A program made the position numbers and the translations under genes. Source: Clostridia bacterium (GTDB lineage: Bacteria; Bacillota; Clostridia; HGM11327). From it: a DNA stretch of 5,963 bases. Shown piece after piece: positions 1 to 5,963 of this stretch. The notes under the pieces are model-generated. The model was given only the letters and a program-made list of their open reading frames with translations, searched no databases and had not been told where the DNA came from. Each line of letters opens with the position of its first letter. Position 1 is the stretch's first letter. The stretch is from the NCBI GenBank assembly GCA_017935525.1, contig JAGBHJ010000086.1, forward strand, positions 1 to 5,963. The letters are read 5' to 3'.

Positions 1-1
1 C

Positions 2-700
2 GACAACGCTACAAAGAAGATGATGAGACTGTCCAAGGAGAGCTTGTTCCTTGCGATGTCACTGTTTGACAAATATGACCAGGCAGTGGCTGACAAGATC
101 AAAAAGCTGGAGGACGACGTTGATATTTATGAGGATAAGCTGGGTACTTACCTTGTAAAGCTTTCTGCAAAGGAGCTTTCTGCAAGAGATTCCCAGGTAG
201 TTTCCAAGATGCTCCACACTATCGGTGATTTTGAGCGACTCAGCGACCATGCGGTAAATCTTTCCAAAGCTACCAAGGAAATGAATGATAAGGGCATCAC
301 GTTCTCCGTTCACGCAACGGCAGAGCTTAAGGTGCTGGCAGATGCCATTACAGAGATCCTGATACTCTCCGGTAATGCATATGAAGCAAATAACAGCAAG
401 CTTGCAGGCATGGTTGAGCCTCTTGAGCAGGTTATTGACCATCTGACGGCAAAGATAAAGGGCAACCATATCGAGAGAATGAGAAAGGGCAACTGCTCAA
501 TAGAAATGGGCTTTATCCTCTCCGATATTTTGGGTAATTATCAGAGAATTTCCGACCATTGCTCAAATATCGCAGTTGCTATCATTGAGGCAGAGCATAA
601 CAGCTTTGATACTCACAAGTATCTTAATTCTGTCAAGTACGGTAACAACGAATTTGATATGATATACGAGAGCTTTGCTGAAAAGTACAAAATAGTATAA
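2..700 (+). CDS. Na/Pi cotransporter family protein, C-terminal PhoU-like region (5' truncated)
   Basis: The reading frame is open from the first complete codon at position 2, so the gene begins upstream and only its C-terminal part (about 232 residues) is here. The visible part is all helical and contains two PhoU-like repeats. Each has the family signature of an (E/Q)R-x-x-DH-x-x-N core: FERLSDHAVN at 230-259 and YQRISDHCSN at 539-568. In the second copy the usual Glu is Gln. Tandem PhoU repeats at the C terminus are typical of bacterial NptA-type sodium-dependent phosphate cotransporters, where they lie in the cytoplasm after the membrane domain and probably regulate transport. A free-standing PhoU protein is the alternative: the membrane part is off the window, so the transporter call is inference from the character of the repeats and the open 5' end. 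The Met codons at 20 and 23 lie inside the first repeat and are unlikely starts. The next gene starts 17 bases after the stop, suggesting co-transcription. Confidence 0.75.
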   Translation, partial: DNATKKMMRLSKESLFLAMSLFDKYDQAVADKIKKLEDDVDIYEDKLGTYLVKLSAKELSARDSQVVSKMLHTIGDFERLSDHAVNLSKATKEMNDKGITFSVHATAELKVLADAITEILILSGNAYEANNSKLAGMVEPLEQVIDHLTAKIKGNHIERMRKGNCSIEMGFILSDILGNYQRISDHCSNIAVAIIEAEHNSFDTHKYLNSVKYGNNEFDMIYESFAEKYKIV

Positions 701-717
701 TAGAAAGGCTGATAAAT

Positions 718-2472
718 ATGAATAAAATACCGAGACCGGAATACCCCAGACCGCAGTTTGTAAGAACCGATTGGAAAAACCTCAACGGCGAATGGGAGTA
801 CATGACGGACAGAGGCAATAGCGGAGAGGAAAGAGGATTTGCAAGGGATGCAGAGTTTACGGAGAGAATAATCGTTCCGTTCTGCAGAGAGAGCGAGCTC
901 TCCGGTATTGGCGATAAGGATTTTTGTGAAAACGTATGGTATAAAAGGGAGATCGACGTTCCTGCAAAGTGGAGAGAATGCGGCAGACGCGTTATCCTTC
1001 ACATCGGCGCTTGTGACTACAAGACAAAGCTGTGGGTAAACGGCAATTACGTGGGCAGTCACATCGGCGGATACGTGGCGTTCTCATTTGATATTACAGA
1101 CTATCTTAATGACGACAAAAACGTTGTGGTTATCAAGGCGGAGGATCATCTGTTGACAGGCAGACAGCCCGGCGGCAAGCAGTCGTCCCGCTACTATTCT
1201 CACGGATGCTCCTACACAAGGACAACGGGTATATGGCAGACTGTGTGGATGGAGTGCGTTGAGGCAAACTACATCATAAGCACAAAGTTCTATCCCGATA
1301 TAGACAGAAAGAGCCTTTTTATCGAGGCTGAAGTATACGGCGACGAGAACGTAGAGTTCAAGGCTGAGGCTTATTTTGACGGTCAGAAGATGGGCATGGC
1401 AAAGACGAAGTCCCACGGCGGAAAGGTTCGTCTGGAGTTGCCCGTAAAGGAGCTTTATCTGTGGGAGGTAGGCGCAGGAAGACTTTACAACCTTGAGATC
1501 ACATACGGTGAGGACCGCGTGATGAGCTACTTTGGCATGAGAAAGATAGAAAACAGGGATGGTATTTTGTACCTTAACAAAAAGCCTGTTTTCCAGAGAC
1601 TTGTGCTTGACCAGGGCTTCTATCCCGACGGAATTTACACAGCATCCTCTGTTGAGGAGCTTGAGGCTGATATCGACAGATCCCTTGCTTGCGGCTTTAA
1701 CGGCGCAAGATTGCATCAGAAGGTGTTTGAGCCTATTTTCCTTACGTTGTGTGACGCAAAGGGCTACATCGTTTGGGGCGAGCACGCAAACTGGGGTCTC
1801 AACATAAACGGCATAAACGGCTACGAGAGCTTTATTCCCGAGTGGCTTGAGGTAATGAAAAGGGACTTCAACCACCCTGCTATTATCGGTTGGTGCCCGC
1901 TTAACGAAACGGAGCGCGAGCAAAACCCCATCTTTGTTAAGACGCTGTCCGAGATTACAAGAAATTACGACAAGACAAGACTTTACATCGATGCATCCGG
2001 TTGGACGCACGTTTACGGAGCTTCTGATATCTACGATCTTCACGATTATACACAAAATCCTGTGGATTTTGCAAAGAGGATCGCACCTTTGGCAAACCGT
2101 CAGCCCATTCGTCTGCACGGCGTAAGCGGCAATGACGAGGGATATGTAAGCGATTGCACTTTTGTCAGCGAGTATGGCGGTATCCGTTGGACGCTGGAGG
2201 AGAGCAGCGGCTGGGGATACGGCAATGCACCCCAGAGCGAAGATGAGTTTATCCAACGCTTTAAGGGATTGACAGAGGCGATACTTTTCCACCCCAGAAT
2301 GGGCGGATTGTGCTACACACAGCTGACGGACGTTGAGCAGGAGGTAAACGGTCTTTACACTTATGACCGCAGACCTAAGTTTGATACTGACATATTCTAT
2401 GAGATACTGACCCAGACAGCCGCTATCGAAACAAAAGAAGTTGAGGCGGAAACGGCTGACACAGAGGAATGA
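718..2472 (+). CDS. Glycoside hydrolase family 2 protein (beta-galactosidase/beta-glucuronidase-like), cytoplasmic
   Basis: This is a complete 584-residue retaining glycosidase of family GH2. Domains run in the standard order. An N-terminal jelly-roll sugar-binding domain (about 1-180) opens with the typical YPRPQFVR...NLNGEWEY block. An Ig-like beta-sandwich follows (about 185-275), ending at YFGMRKIE (271-278). The TIM barrel (about 285-570) starts near QRLVLDQGFYPDG (293-305). Family knowledge predicts the acid/base as E397 in CPLNETE and the nucleophile as E485 in SEYGG; both are present. R331-L-H and W353-G-E-H match other barrel-strand signatures. There is no signal peptide or membrane segment, so it should act on sugars already imported. 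The last 15 or so residues form a short acidic tail. The start is chosen from the conserved N terminus and AGAAAGG at 702-708. The substrate cannot be assigned: beta-galactoside, beta-glucuronide and related beta-glycosides are all possible. It sits 17 bases after the transporter gene and 21 before the oxidoreductase gene, so the three probably share a transcript. Confidence 0.9.
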   Translation: MNKIPRPEYPRPQFVRTDWKNLNGEWEYMTDRGNSGEERGFARDAEFTERIIVPFCRESELSGIGDKDFCENVWYKREIDVPAKWRECGRRVILHIGACDYKTKLWVNGNYVGSHIGGYVAFSFDITDYLNDDKNVVVIKAEDHLLTGRQPGGKQSSRYYSHGCSYTRTTGIWQTVWMECVEANYIISTKFYPDIDRKSLFIEAEVYGDENVEFKAEAYFDGQKMGMAKTKSHGGKVRLELPVKELYLWEVGAGRLYNLEITYGEDRVMSYFGMRKIENRDGILYLNKKPVFQRLVLDQGFYPDGIYTASSVEELEADIDRSLACGFNGARLHQKVFEPIFLTLCDAKGYIVWGEHANWGLNINGINGYESFIPEWLEVMKRDFNHPAIIGWCPLNETEREQNPIFVKTLSEITRNYDKTRLYIDASGWTHVYGASDIYDLHDYTQNPVDFAKRIAPLANRQPIRLHGVSGNDEGYVSDCTFVSEYGGIRWTLEESSGWGYGNAPQSEDEFIQRFKGLTEAILFHPRMGGLCYTQLTDVEQEVNGLYTYDRRPKFDTDIFYEILTQTAAIETKEVEAETADTEE

Positions 2473-2480
2473 TCTGATAT

Positions 2481-2488
2481 AAAGGAGG
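2481..2488 (+). promoter_or_regulatory. Strong Shine-Dalgarno site for the FAD oxidoreductase
   Basis: AAAGGAGG lies five bases before the ATG at 2494. It is a near-perfect match to the 16S rRNA anti-Shine-Dalgarno sequence and fixes that start. It is clearly stronger than the site in front of the glycosidase, suggesting efficient independent translation of the second enzyme within the operon. Confidence 0.85.
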
Positions 2489-2493
2489 ATACA

Positions 2494-3837
2494 ATGGACT
2501 TTATTATAGAACCGCAAAAAAAAGTGCCGATAATATACGAGGCTGACGTCTGTGTTATTGGAGGCTCTGCAACGGGCGTATTTGCCGCAGTAAGAGCCGC
2601 AAGACTCGGCGCAAGAGTTGTTATTGTGGAAAAGCAGAACAGCTTTGGCGGCGTTGCAACAAACGGCTTGGTGGCAGTATGGCATACTTTTATGGATAAA
2701 ACGGGCAAAAATCAGATAATATCCGGTCTTACGGAGGAGGCTGTAAACAGAATGGACGTTATAGACTCCAAGCCCGGTAACTGCAATACACACTTTTTTA
2801 ACCCCAGCGAAATGAAGATAGAGCTTGACGCAATGCTTAAGGAGCAGAACGTTAAGATCTACCTCCACACATACTATGCAGGACTTATTACCGATGGCAA
2901 CAAGATCGACTGTGTTCTTGTGGAAAACAAGGACGGCAGAGGTGCTATCAAGGCGAGATTTTTTGTAGATGCTACGGGTGACGGCGACCTTTGCCGCGAT
3001 CTGGGCATTGAGCATTACACAAACGACAATATTCAGCCGCCGTCAGCGGTTATGCTTGTGCAGGGCAAGGCACCTGCGTTTGTAACGTCGGGTCTTTTGC
3101 ATGAGCATTGCGAGGAGTTTGGTCTGCCCGATGACTGGGGCTGGACTACGGACCTTCCCGGCTTGGAGAATATGGAGATGCGTGCAGATACGCACATATT
3201 CAACGTAATGTGTAACAAGGCTGACGATCTTACAAAGGCAGAGATCGAGGGCAGAGAAAAGATGAGAAAGGTAATCCGCATCTTGAGAAAGTACGGAGAT
3301 CCCCAGCAGCTTTACTCCATCGTGGCGGCTTGCTCACACATCGGTATAAGAGATACCTATCACTACAAGACGTCCTACCAGGCAAATCATATATCCCTGC
3401 TTTTGGGTGAGAATTACGAGGACAACATTCTCAACGGTACGTATAACATAGACGTTCACCACAAGCAGAACGGCATTATGTTTATGCAGTTTGACGGCAC
3501 GTACACACAGGAGCAGCCCGACGGTACTATCTACCACGGCAACTGGCGTAAGGAGTGGGGAATTGACCCCAACCTGCCCATACCTACGTGCTACCACCTG
3601 CCGTTTAAGTGCTTGGTTGGCGAAAAGTATGAGAACATTATTGCCGCCGGCAGAATGTTGAACGCAGATACACCTGCATTTGGCGCGTTGAGAGTTATGG
3701 TAAACCTGAACCAGATCGGCGAGGCGGCAGGCGTTGCGGCGTACGTTGCTTGTGATCAGAATAAGTCCGTGCAGGATATCAGCGGCGTTGACGTTGCAAA
3801 GCTTTTGTCCAAGGGCGGCTCTGCAAATTTGGGATAA
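2494..3837 (+). CDS. FAD-dependent oxidoreductase, FAD_oxidored (PF12831) type
   Basis: This is a complete 447-residue flavoprotein. An N-terminal Rossmann fold binds the ADP part of FAD: a beta strand (ADVCVI) leads into GGSATG at 23-28, and E46 in VIVEK is the expected ribose-binding acid. FGGVATNG (51-58) follows, as in the FAD_oxidored family. The second FAD-contact motif is DATGDGD at 159-165, and the C-terminal FAD-binding segment is AAGRML...GEAAG at 384-413. The substrate-side motif, often R-E-S-R-R-I in relatives, is here IGIRDTYHY from residue 283, a divergent version. No signal peptide or membrane helix is seen, so it is soluble. Family members are poorly characterised and often lie in carbohydrate-use loci. 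Here it directly follows a GH2 glycosidase and is the last gene before a strong terminator. Oxidation or reduction of a sugar or an aglycone is inferred; the substrate and electron partner are unknown. Fumarate reductase-like and geranylgeranyl reductase-like folds share the Rossmann start but fit the middle of the protein less well. Confidence 0.85.
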   Translation: MDFIIEPQKKVPIIYEADVCVIGGSATGVFAAVRAARLGARVVIVEKQNSFGGVATNGLVAVWHTFMDKTGKNQIISGLTEEAVNRMDVIDSKPGNCNTHFFNPSEMKIELDAMLKEQNVKIYLHTYYAGLITDGNKIDCVLVENKDGRGAIKARFFVDATGDGDLCRDLGIEHYTNDNIQPPSAVMLVQGKAPAFVTSGLLHEHCEEFGLPDDWGWTTDLPGLENMEMRADTHIFNVMCNKADDLTKAEIEGREKMRKVIRILRKYGDPQQLYSIVAACSHIGIRDTYHYKTSYQANHISLLLGENYEDNILNGTYNIDVHHKQNGIMFMQFDGTYTQEQPDGTIYHGNWRKEWGIDPNLPIPTCYHLPFKCLVGEKYENIIAAGRMLNADTPAFGALRVMVNLNQIGEAAGVAAYVACDQNKSVQDISGVDVAKLLSKGGSANLG

Positions 3838-3881
3838 GAGGATGGAATTTTGATAAAAAGGCGGTCCATATAGGACAGTCT

Positions 3882-3920
3882 CATGCACAGCGGATCATAC
3901 TGCTGTGCATGTTCTTTTTT
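3882..3920 (+). terminator. Rho-independent terminator after the GH2/FAD operon
   Basis: A perfect 10-bp stem (CATGCACAGC at 3882-3891 with GCTGTGCATG at 3902-3911) encloses a 10-base loop and is followed directly by TTCTTTTTT (3912-3920). It lies 45 bases after the oxidoreductase stop. There is no T tract on the other side, so it acts on the + strand only. It separates the upstream operon from the radical SAM gene. Confidence 0.92.
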
Positions 3921-3939
3921 ATAAAAATATATAGTAAAT

Positions 3940-3959
3940 TTCAAGCTGAAAAGCTTGAA
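3940..3959 (+). promoter_or_regulatory. Leader inverted repeat with GAAA loop, upstream of the radical SAM gene
   Basis: TTCAAGCT (3940-3947) and AGCTTGAA (3952-3959) are exact reverse complements separated by GAAA (3948-3951). In RNA this would be an 8-bp stem capped by a GNRA-type tetraloop. Its 3' arm ends three bases before the GGAG of the radical SAM Shine-Dalgarno site. It has no T tract, so it is not a terminator. It could be a 5' mRNA-stabilising or translation-tuning hairpin, or as DNA a repressor operator. The repeat is seen in the sequence; its role is inference. The AT-rich stretch just before it contains a lone -10-like TATAGT (3930-3935) but no good -35. Confidence 0.45.
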
Positions 3960-3973
3960 TATGGAGAGAACCA

Positions 3974-4990
3974 ATGAAAAAATTAACATTAGTTGTAGAT
4001 ATGTACGGTTGTCCAAATCGTTGTAAGCATTGCTGGTTGGGGCATATGCCAAATCGAAGAATGGATGACTATACGGATGAATTTTTAGTGGAGTACTTCA
4101 AGCCTTATTTTGAAAGTATTACATATTACAGTTGGTTGAGGGAGCCTGATTATTGCGACGATTACCGACAGCGTTGGATAAGGGACAACGAGGTCTCTGT
4201 CAACGACAAGCCGATGCGTTTTGCGTTGGCAAGCTTTTATCGTTTGATCAGAGATGAAGAATACGTAAGGTTTTTGAAAGAAACGGGAGTCAAAAAGGTT
4301 CAATTAACGCTTTTTGGCTTAGAAGACATGACTAATCTGTACATCGGCAGAAAAAATGCTTATAATGAGATACTGCAGGCAACGGATATTATAATCTCTA
4401 ATGGCATTATACCCAGATGGCAGGCTTTCATCAATGAGGAGAATAAGTATGAGATCGTAAAGCTGTTGGACGTTATTGACGAACAAAAGTTGTATGAACG
4501 GTGTGAGAGCATCGGCGGAAGATTTAAGTTTTTTGTCCATGCAGGAAGTTGCGATGGAGAAAATGCAAAGCTTTATCCGATACGAATTCAAAAAGAGAAT
4601 ATTCCGGAGCAGTTGATACCGTATTATATGGGTTATAATGAAATACTGGAAGAAAAGGAATGTGTTGAGATATTGTCGGAGAGTAATGATAAGATCGTTT
4701 TTGAACCATCTGACGACATTGTCTTGAACGTATCCAACGAAATGGACATTTACTATAATTATACACATATGACCAAGCCGTGGATAATAGGTAATGCTTT
4801 GAAAGAGGACTCAAAAGAGCTGGTACGAAGAATTGTGGAAGGCGATACTTATGCATTGAATACGCTCAGAGATCATTCGTACAGCGAATTGGTAAAGAAG
4901 TACGGTGATGTTACATCAACAAAGGTTTTTAGTCTTGATGATTATAAAATGTACGTAGTTAACAGATTCTTGGATGATATCAGTAGATAA
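3974..4990 (+). CDS. Radical SAM protein of unknown function with a cysteine-less SPASM-like tail
   Basis: This is a complete 338-residue protein. C13, C17 and C20 in CPNRCKHC form the CX3CX2C motif that binds the radical SAM [4Fe-4S] cluster and cleaves S-adenosylmethionine. The partial TIM barrel continues with VQLTLFGLED at 109-118 and GRKNAYNEI at 125-133, both resembling later strands of radical SAM/SPASM enzymes. Near the C terminus, DDIVLNVSNEMDIYYN (247-262) followed by WIIGN (270-274) and a helix imitates the SPASM layout (strand, strand, 'lGNi', helix), but the auxiliary-cluster cysteines are absent. Other cysteines are scattered and form no second cluster motif. The start at 3974 is supported by GGAGAG at 3963-3968; the ATG at 3961 is out of frame. 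The gene follows a terminator and no partner gene or precursor peptide is evident beside it, so the substrate is unknown. Its base composition looks more AT-rich than its neighbours, compatible with acquisition by transfer. The radical SAM class is firm; anything more specific is not. Confidence 0.88.
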   Translation: MKKLTLVVDMYGCPNRCKHCWLGHMPNRRMDDYTDEFLVEYFKPYFESITYYSWLREPDYCDDYRQRWIRDNEVSVNDKPMRFALASFYRLIRDEEYVRFLKETGVKKVQLTLFGLEDMTNLYIGRKNAYNEILQATDIIISNGIIPRWQAFINEENKYEIVKLLDVIDEQKLYERCESIGGRFKFFVHAGSCDGENAKLYPIRIQKENIPEQLIPYYMGYNEILEEKECVEILSESNDKIVFEPSDDIVLNVSNEMDIYYNYTHMTKPWIIGNALKEDSKELVRRIVEGDTYALNTLRDHSYSELVKKYGDVTSTKVFSLDDYKMYVVNRFLDDISR

Positions 4991-5115
4991 AATACTTTGA
5001 CAAACAAACGGATGGACATTGATGCGTATACAGAATGACAATTGAGCATTTACATAAGAGGGTCAACTGATTCGCAAAAATAACTCAACGTCAGCCGTTT
5101 TTGATAGGATGAAAC
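4991..5115. other. Short intergenic region between the radical SAM and HAD genes
   Basis: These 125 bases contain no convincing gene: the only ATG-started frames are under ten codons. A perfect -35 hexamer TTGACA lies at 4997-5002, but nothing at a 16-18 base distance resembles a -10 box. The nearest TATA-like hexamer (TATACA, 5027-5032) is 24 bases away. No terminator hairpin was found, so read-through from the radical SAM gene into the HAD gene remains possible. Confidence 0.5.
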
Positions 5116-5724
5116 ATGATAAAAAATGTAGTTTTTGATTTTGGGCAGGTGCTGATACGCTTTGACCCAAAGTATATGGTGGAGCAATATGTGACAGACC
5201 CCGCCGATTCCGCCCTTTTGCAGGAGGTGGTGTTTGACAGGCTCTATTGGGACAAGCTGGACCAAGGCACAATAACCGATGCCCAGGTGATCGCCGCCTG
5301 TAAGGAGCGTGTGCCGCAAAGACTTTACGGCGCCGTGGAGGATATTTATTACAACTGGATATACAATATCCCGGAAATAGACGGCATGAGGGAACTGATA
5401 CGGTATATAAAGGAACGGTACGGAGTAAGGCTGCTGGTGCTTTCCAATATTTGCACGTATTTTGCCCATCACAGCGGCGAAATACCTATTCTTGATGAGT
5501 TTGAGGGATGCGTGTTTTCCGCCGTGTGCGGCCATACAAAGCCCAATGTGGGAATATTTGAGCATCTGTGCGGCAGGTTTGGAATAGATAAGTCGGAAAC
5601 CTTGTTTATTGACGACAGCCCAAAGAATATCCGAGGAGCAGAAGCCTATGGAATAAAGGGGTATATCTTTGACGGGGACGTGGAAAGATTGAGAGGGTAT
5701 TTGGAGCAGGAGCTGGAAAAATAA
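5116..5724 (+). CDS. HAD-superfamily phosphatase, subfamily IA, YihX-like
   Basis: This is a complete 202-residue soluble hydrolase with all four haloacid dehalogenase motifs. Motif I is VVFDFGQVL, with nucleophile D8. Motif II is LSN, with S110. Motif III is K142 in HTKPNVGIF. Motif IV is FIDDSPKN, with D166 and D167 for Mg2+. A helical cap lies between motifs I and II (about residues 17-85), as in subfamily IA. The residue two after the nucleophile is G10 rather than the usual second Asp. The same substitution occurs in YihX (alpha-D-glucose-1-phosphate phosphatase) and related 'DFGxV' proteins, so it marks the subgroup and not damage. A small phosphorylated sugar is a plausible substrate, but this is inference. 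The start is at the conserved N terminus, with a modest AGGA at 5106-5109. GC content appears higher than in the radical SAM gene. The next gene begins 84 bases downstream. Confidence 0.88.
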   Translation: MIKNVVFDFGQVLIRFDPKYMVEQYVTDPADSALLQEVVFDRLYWDKLDQGTITDAQVIAACKERVPQRLYGAVEDIYYNWIYNIPEIDGMRELIRYIKERYGVRLLVLSNICTYFAHHSGEIPILDEFEGCVFSAVCGHTKPNVGIFEHLCGRFGIDKSETLFIDDSPKNIRGAEAYGIKGYIFDGDVERLRGYLEQELEK

Positions 5725-5735
5725 AAAAAGCTTCT

Positions 5736-5754
5736 GAAATGGATTAACCGTTTC
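5736..5754 (+). terminator. Weak hairpin between the HAD and sigma factor genes
   Basis: GAAATGG (5736-5742) can pair with CCGTTTC (5748-5754) around the loop ATTAA, with one G-U pair. The following bases (TGTGTTTG) form only a poor T tract, so termination on the + strand would be inefficient. On the opposite strand an A/T-rich run at 5716-5729 gives a T tract a few bases away, so it might work better in that direction. The hairpin is visible; the terminator role is tentative. Confidence 0.25.
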
Positions 5755-5795
5755 TGTGTTTGACCGACTATATTTGCAAAGGCGCCTAAAACAGG

Positions 5796-5802
5796 AAAGG
5801 AG
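5796..5802 (+). promoter_or_regulatory. Shine-Dalgarno site for the sigma factor gene
   Basis: AAAGGAG lies six bases before the ATG at 5809. Sequence and spacing are good, and this supports the start of an open frame that runs off the window and could otherwise be missed. Confidence 0.75.
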
Positions 5803-5808
5803 AACTGC

Positions 5809-5963
5809 ATGGATAATACAAGTATTGATCGGTTGGTGACTGAAAACATGAGGTCCATATTTGGCTTTGCATTGACCCGGGTCGGAAACATAGATGAGGC
5901 AGAAGCTCTTGCAAGTGATATAGTGTTCAGACTTCTGCGATCATTGCCTAATCTGAAAAGACA
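5809..5963 (+). CDS. ECF-type sigma-70 family RNA polymerase sigma factor, N-terminal part (3' truncated)
   Basis: An open frame starts at ATG 5809 behind a good ribosome binding site and runs off the window after 51 complete codons. It begins MDNTSIDRLVTENMRSI and continues with FGFALTRVGN, EAEALASDIVF and RLLRSLPNLKR. This pattern (a short N terminus, a helix with aromatic-rich FGFA, then a D/E-A-E-x-L-x-(S/Q)-(D/E)-(I/V) helix) matches sigma region 2 of extracytoplasmic-function sigma factors common in Clostridia. In these proteins region 2 binds the core polymerase clamp and melts the -10 element. Region 4 and any adjacent anti-sigma gene lie beyond the window. The HAD gene ends 84 bases upstream, and no clear promoter was found in that gap. 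The sigma factor call is moderately firm from a short fragment; the signal it responds to is unknown. Confidence 0.7.
   Translation, partial: MDNTSIDRLVTENMRSIFGFALTRVGNIDEAEALASDIVFRLLRSLPNLKR

Noticed and set aside
1084..3015. A 643-codon open frame on the minus strand spanning the GH2 and FAD genes
   Set aside because: It is antisense to two genes with clear catalytic motifs, crosses their junction, shows no recognisable domain and is unusually rich in Cys and Val. It is best explained as a by-product of codon bias on the + strand.
3864..3876. Small dyad GTCC/GGAC between the oxidoreductase gene and the terminator
   Set aside because: Only four base pairs around an AT loop; this is expected by chance and has no supporting context.
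3883..3924. Tiny + strand frame of 13 codons with adjacent cysteines, a possible precursor peptide for the radical SAM enzyme
   Set aside because: It lies entirely within the terminator hairpin and its T tract, has no ribosome binding site, and its Cys codons come from the stem sequence.
4997..5032. Possible sigma-A promoter for the HAD gene, from a perfect TTGACA
   Set aside because: No acceptable -10 hexamer occurs at 16-18 bases; the nearest TATA-like sequence is 24 bases away and lacks the final T.
5760..5792. Possible promoter before the sigma factor gene (TTGACC at 5760-5765)
   Set aside because: The only -10-like sequence (TAAAAC, 5787-5792) is 21 bases away and a poor match.

Overview
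The window reads as chromosomal DNA of an anaerobic, carbohydrate-using Clostridia-type Firmicute, plausibly a gut or rumen Oscillospiraceae/Ruminococcus-like organism. This rests on purine-rich Shine-Dalgarno sites (one nearly perfect AAAGGAGG), heavy AGA arginine use, a short ECF sigma factor of clostridial style, a cytoplasmic family 2 glycosidase and a radical SAM enzyme. The assignment is inference; no rRNA or tRNA is present to confirm it. All recognisable genes lie on the + strand.

Positions 1-3920 form one apparent transcription unit. It begins with the 3' part of a Na/Pi cotransporter-family gene (two PhoU-like helical repeats). After 17 bases comes a complete glycoside hydrolase family 2 enzyme with both catalytic glutamates, and after another 21 bases a complete FAD-dependent oxidoreductase of the FAD_oxidored (PF12831) type. 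The unit closes with a strong Rho-independent terminator at 3882-3920. The tight glycosidase-oxidoreductase pairing suggests joint processing of a glycoside or of the aglycone released from it, but neither substrate can be read from the sequence.

Positions 3921-4990 hold a separate, visibly more AT-rich gene for an uncharacterised radical SAM protein (CX3CX2C). Its C-terminal tail has the layout of a SPASM domain without the cysteines. An 8-bp inverted repeat closed by GAAA ends just before its ribosome binding site.

Positions 5116-5724 encode a HAD-superfamily phosphatase of the YihX-like branch, with higher GC than the radical SAM gene. From 5809 to the window end is the start of an ECF-type sigma-70 family sigma factor. 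Intergenic stretches are short (longest about 136 bases) and no tRNA, rRNA, CRISPR array, insertion sequence or long repeat was seen. The least-explained items are the radical SAM protein with its leader hairpin and the GH2/FAD pair. Nothing here can be called a new system with confidence.
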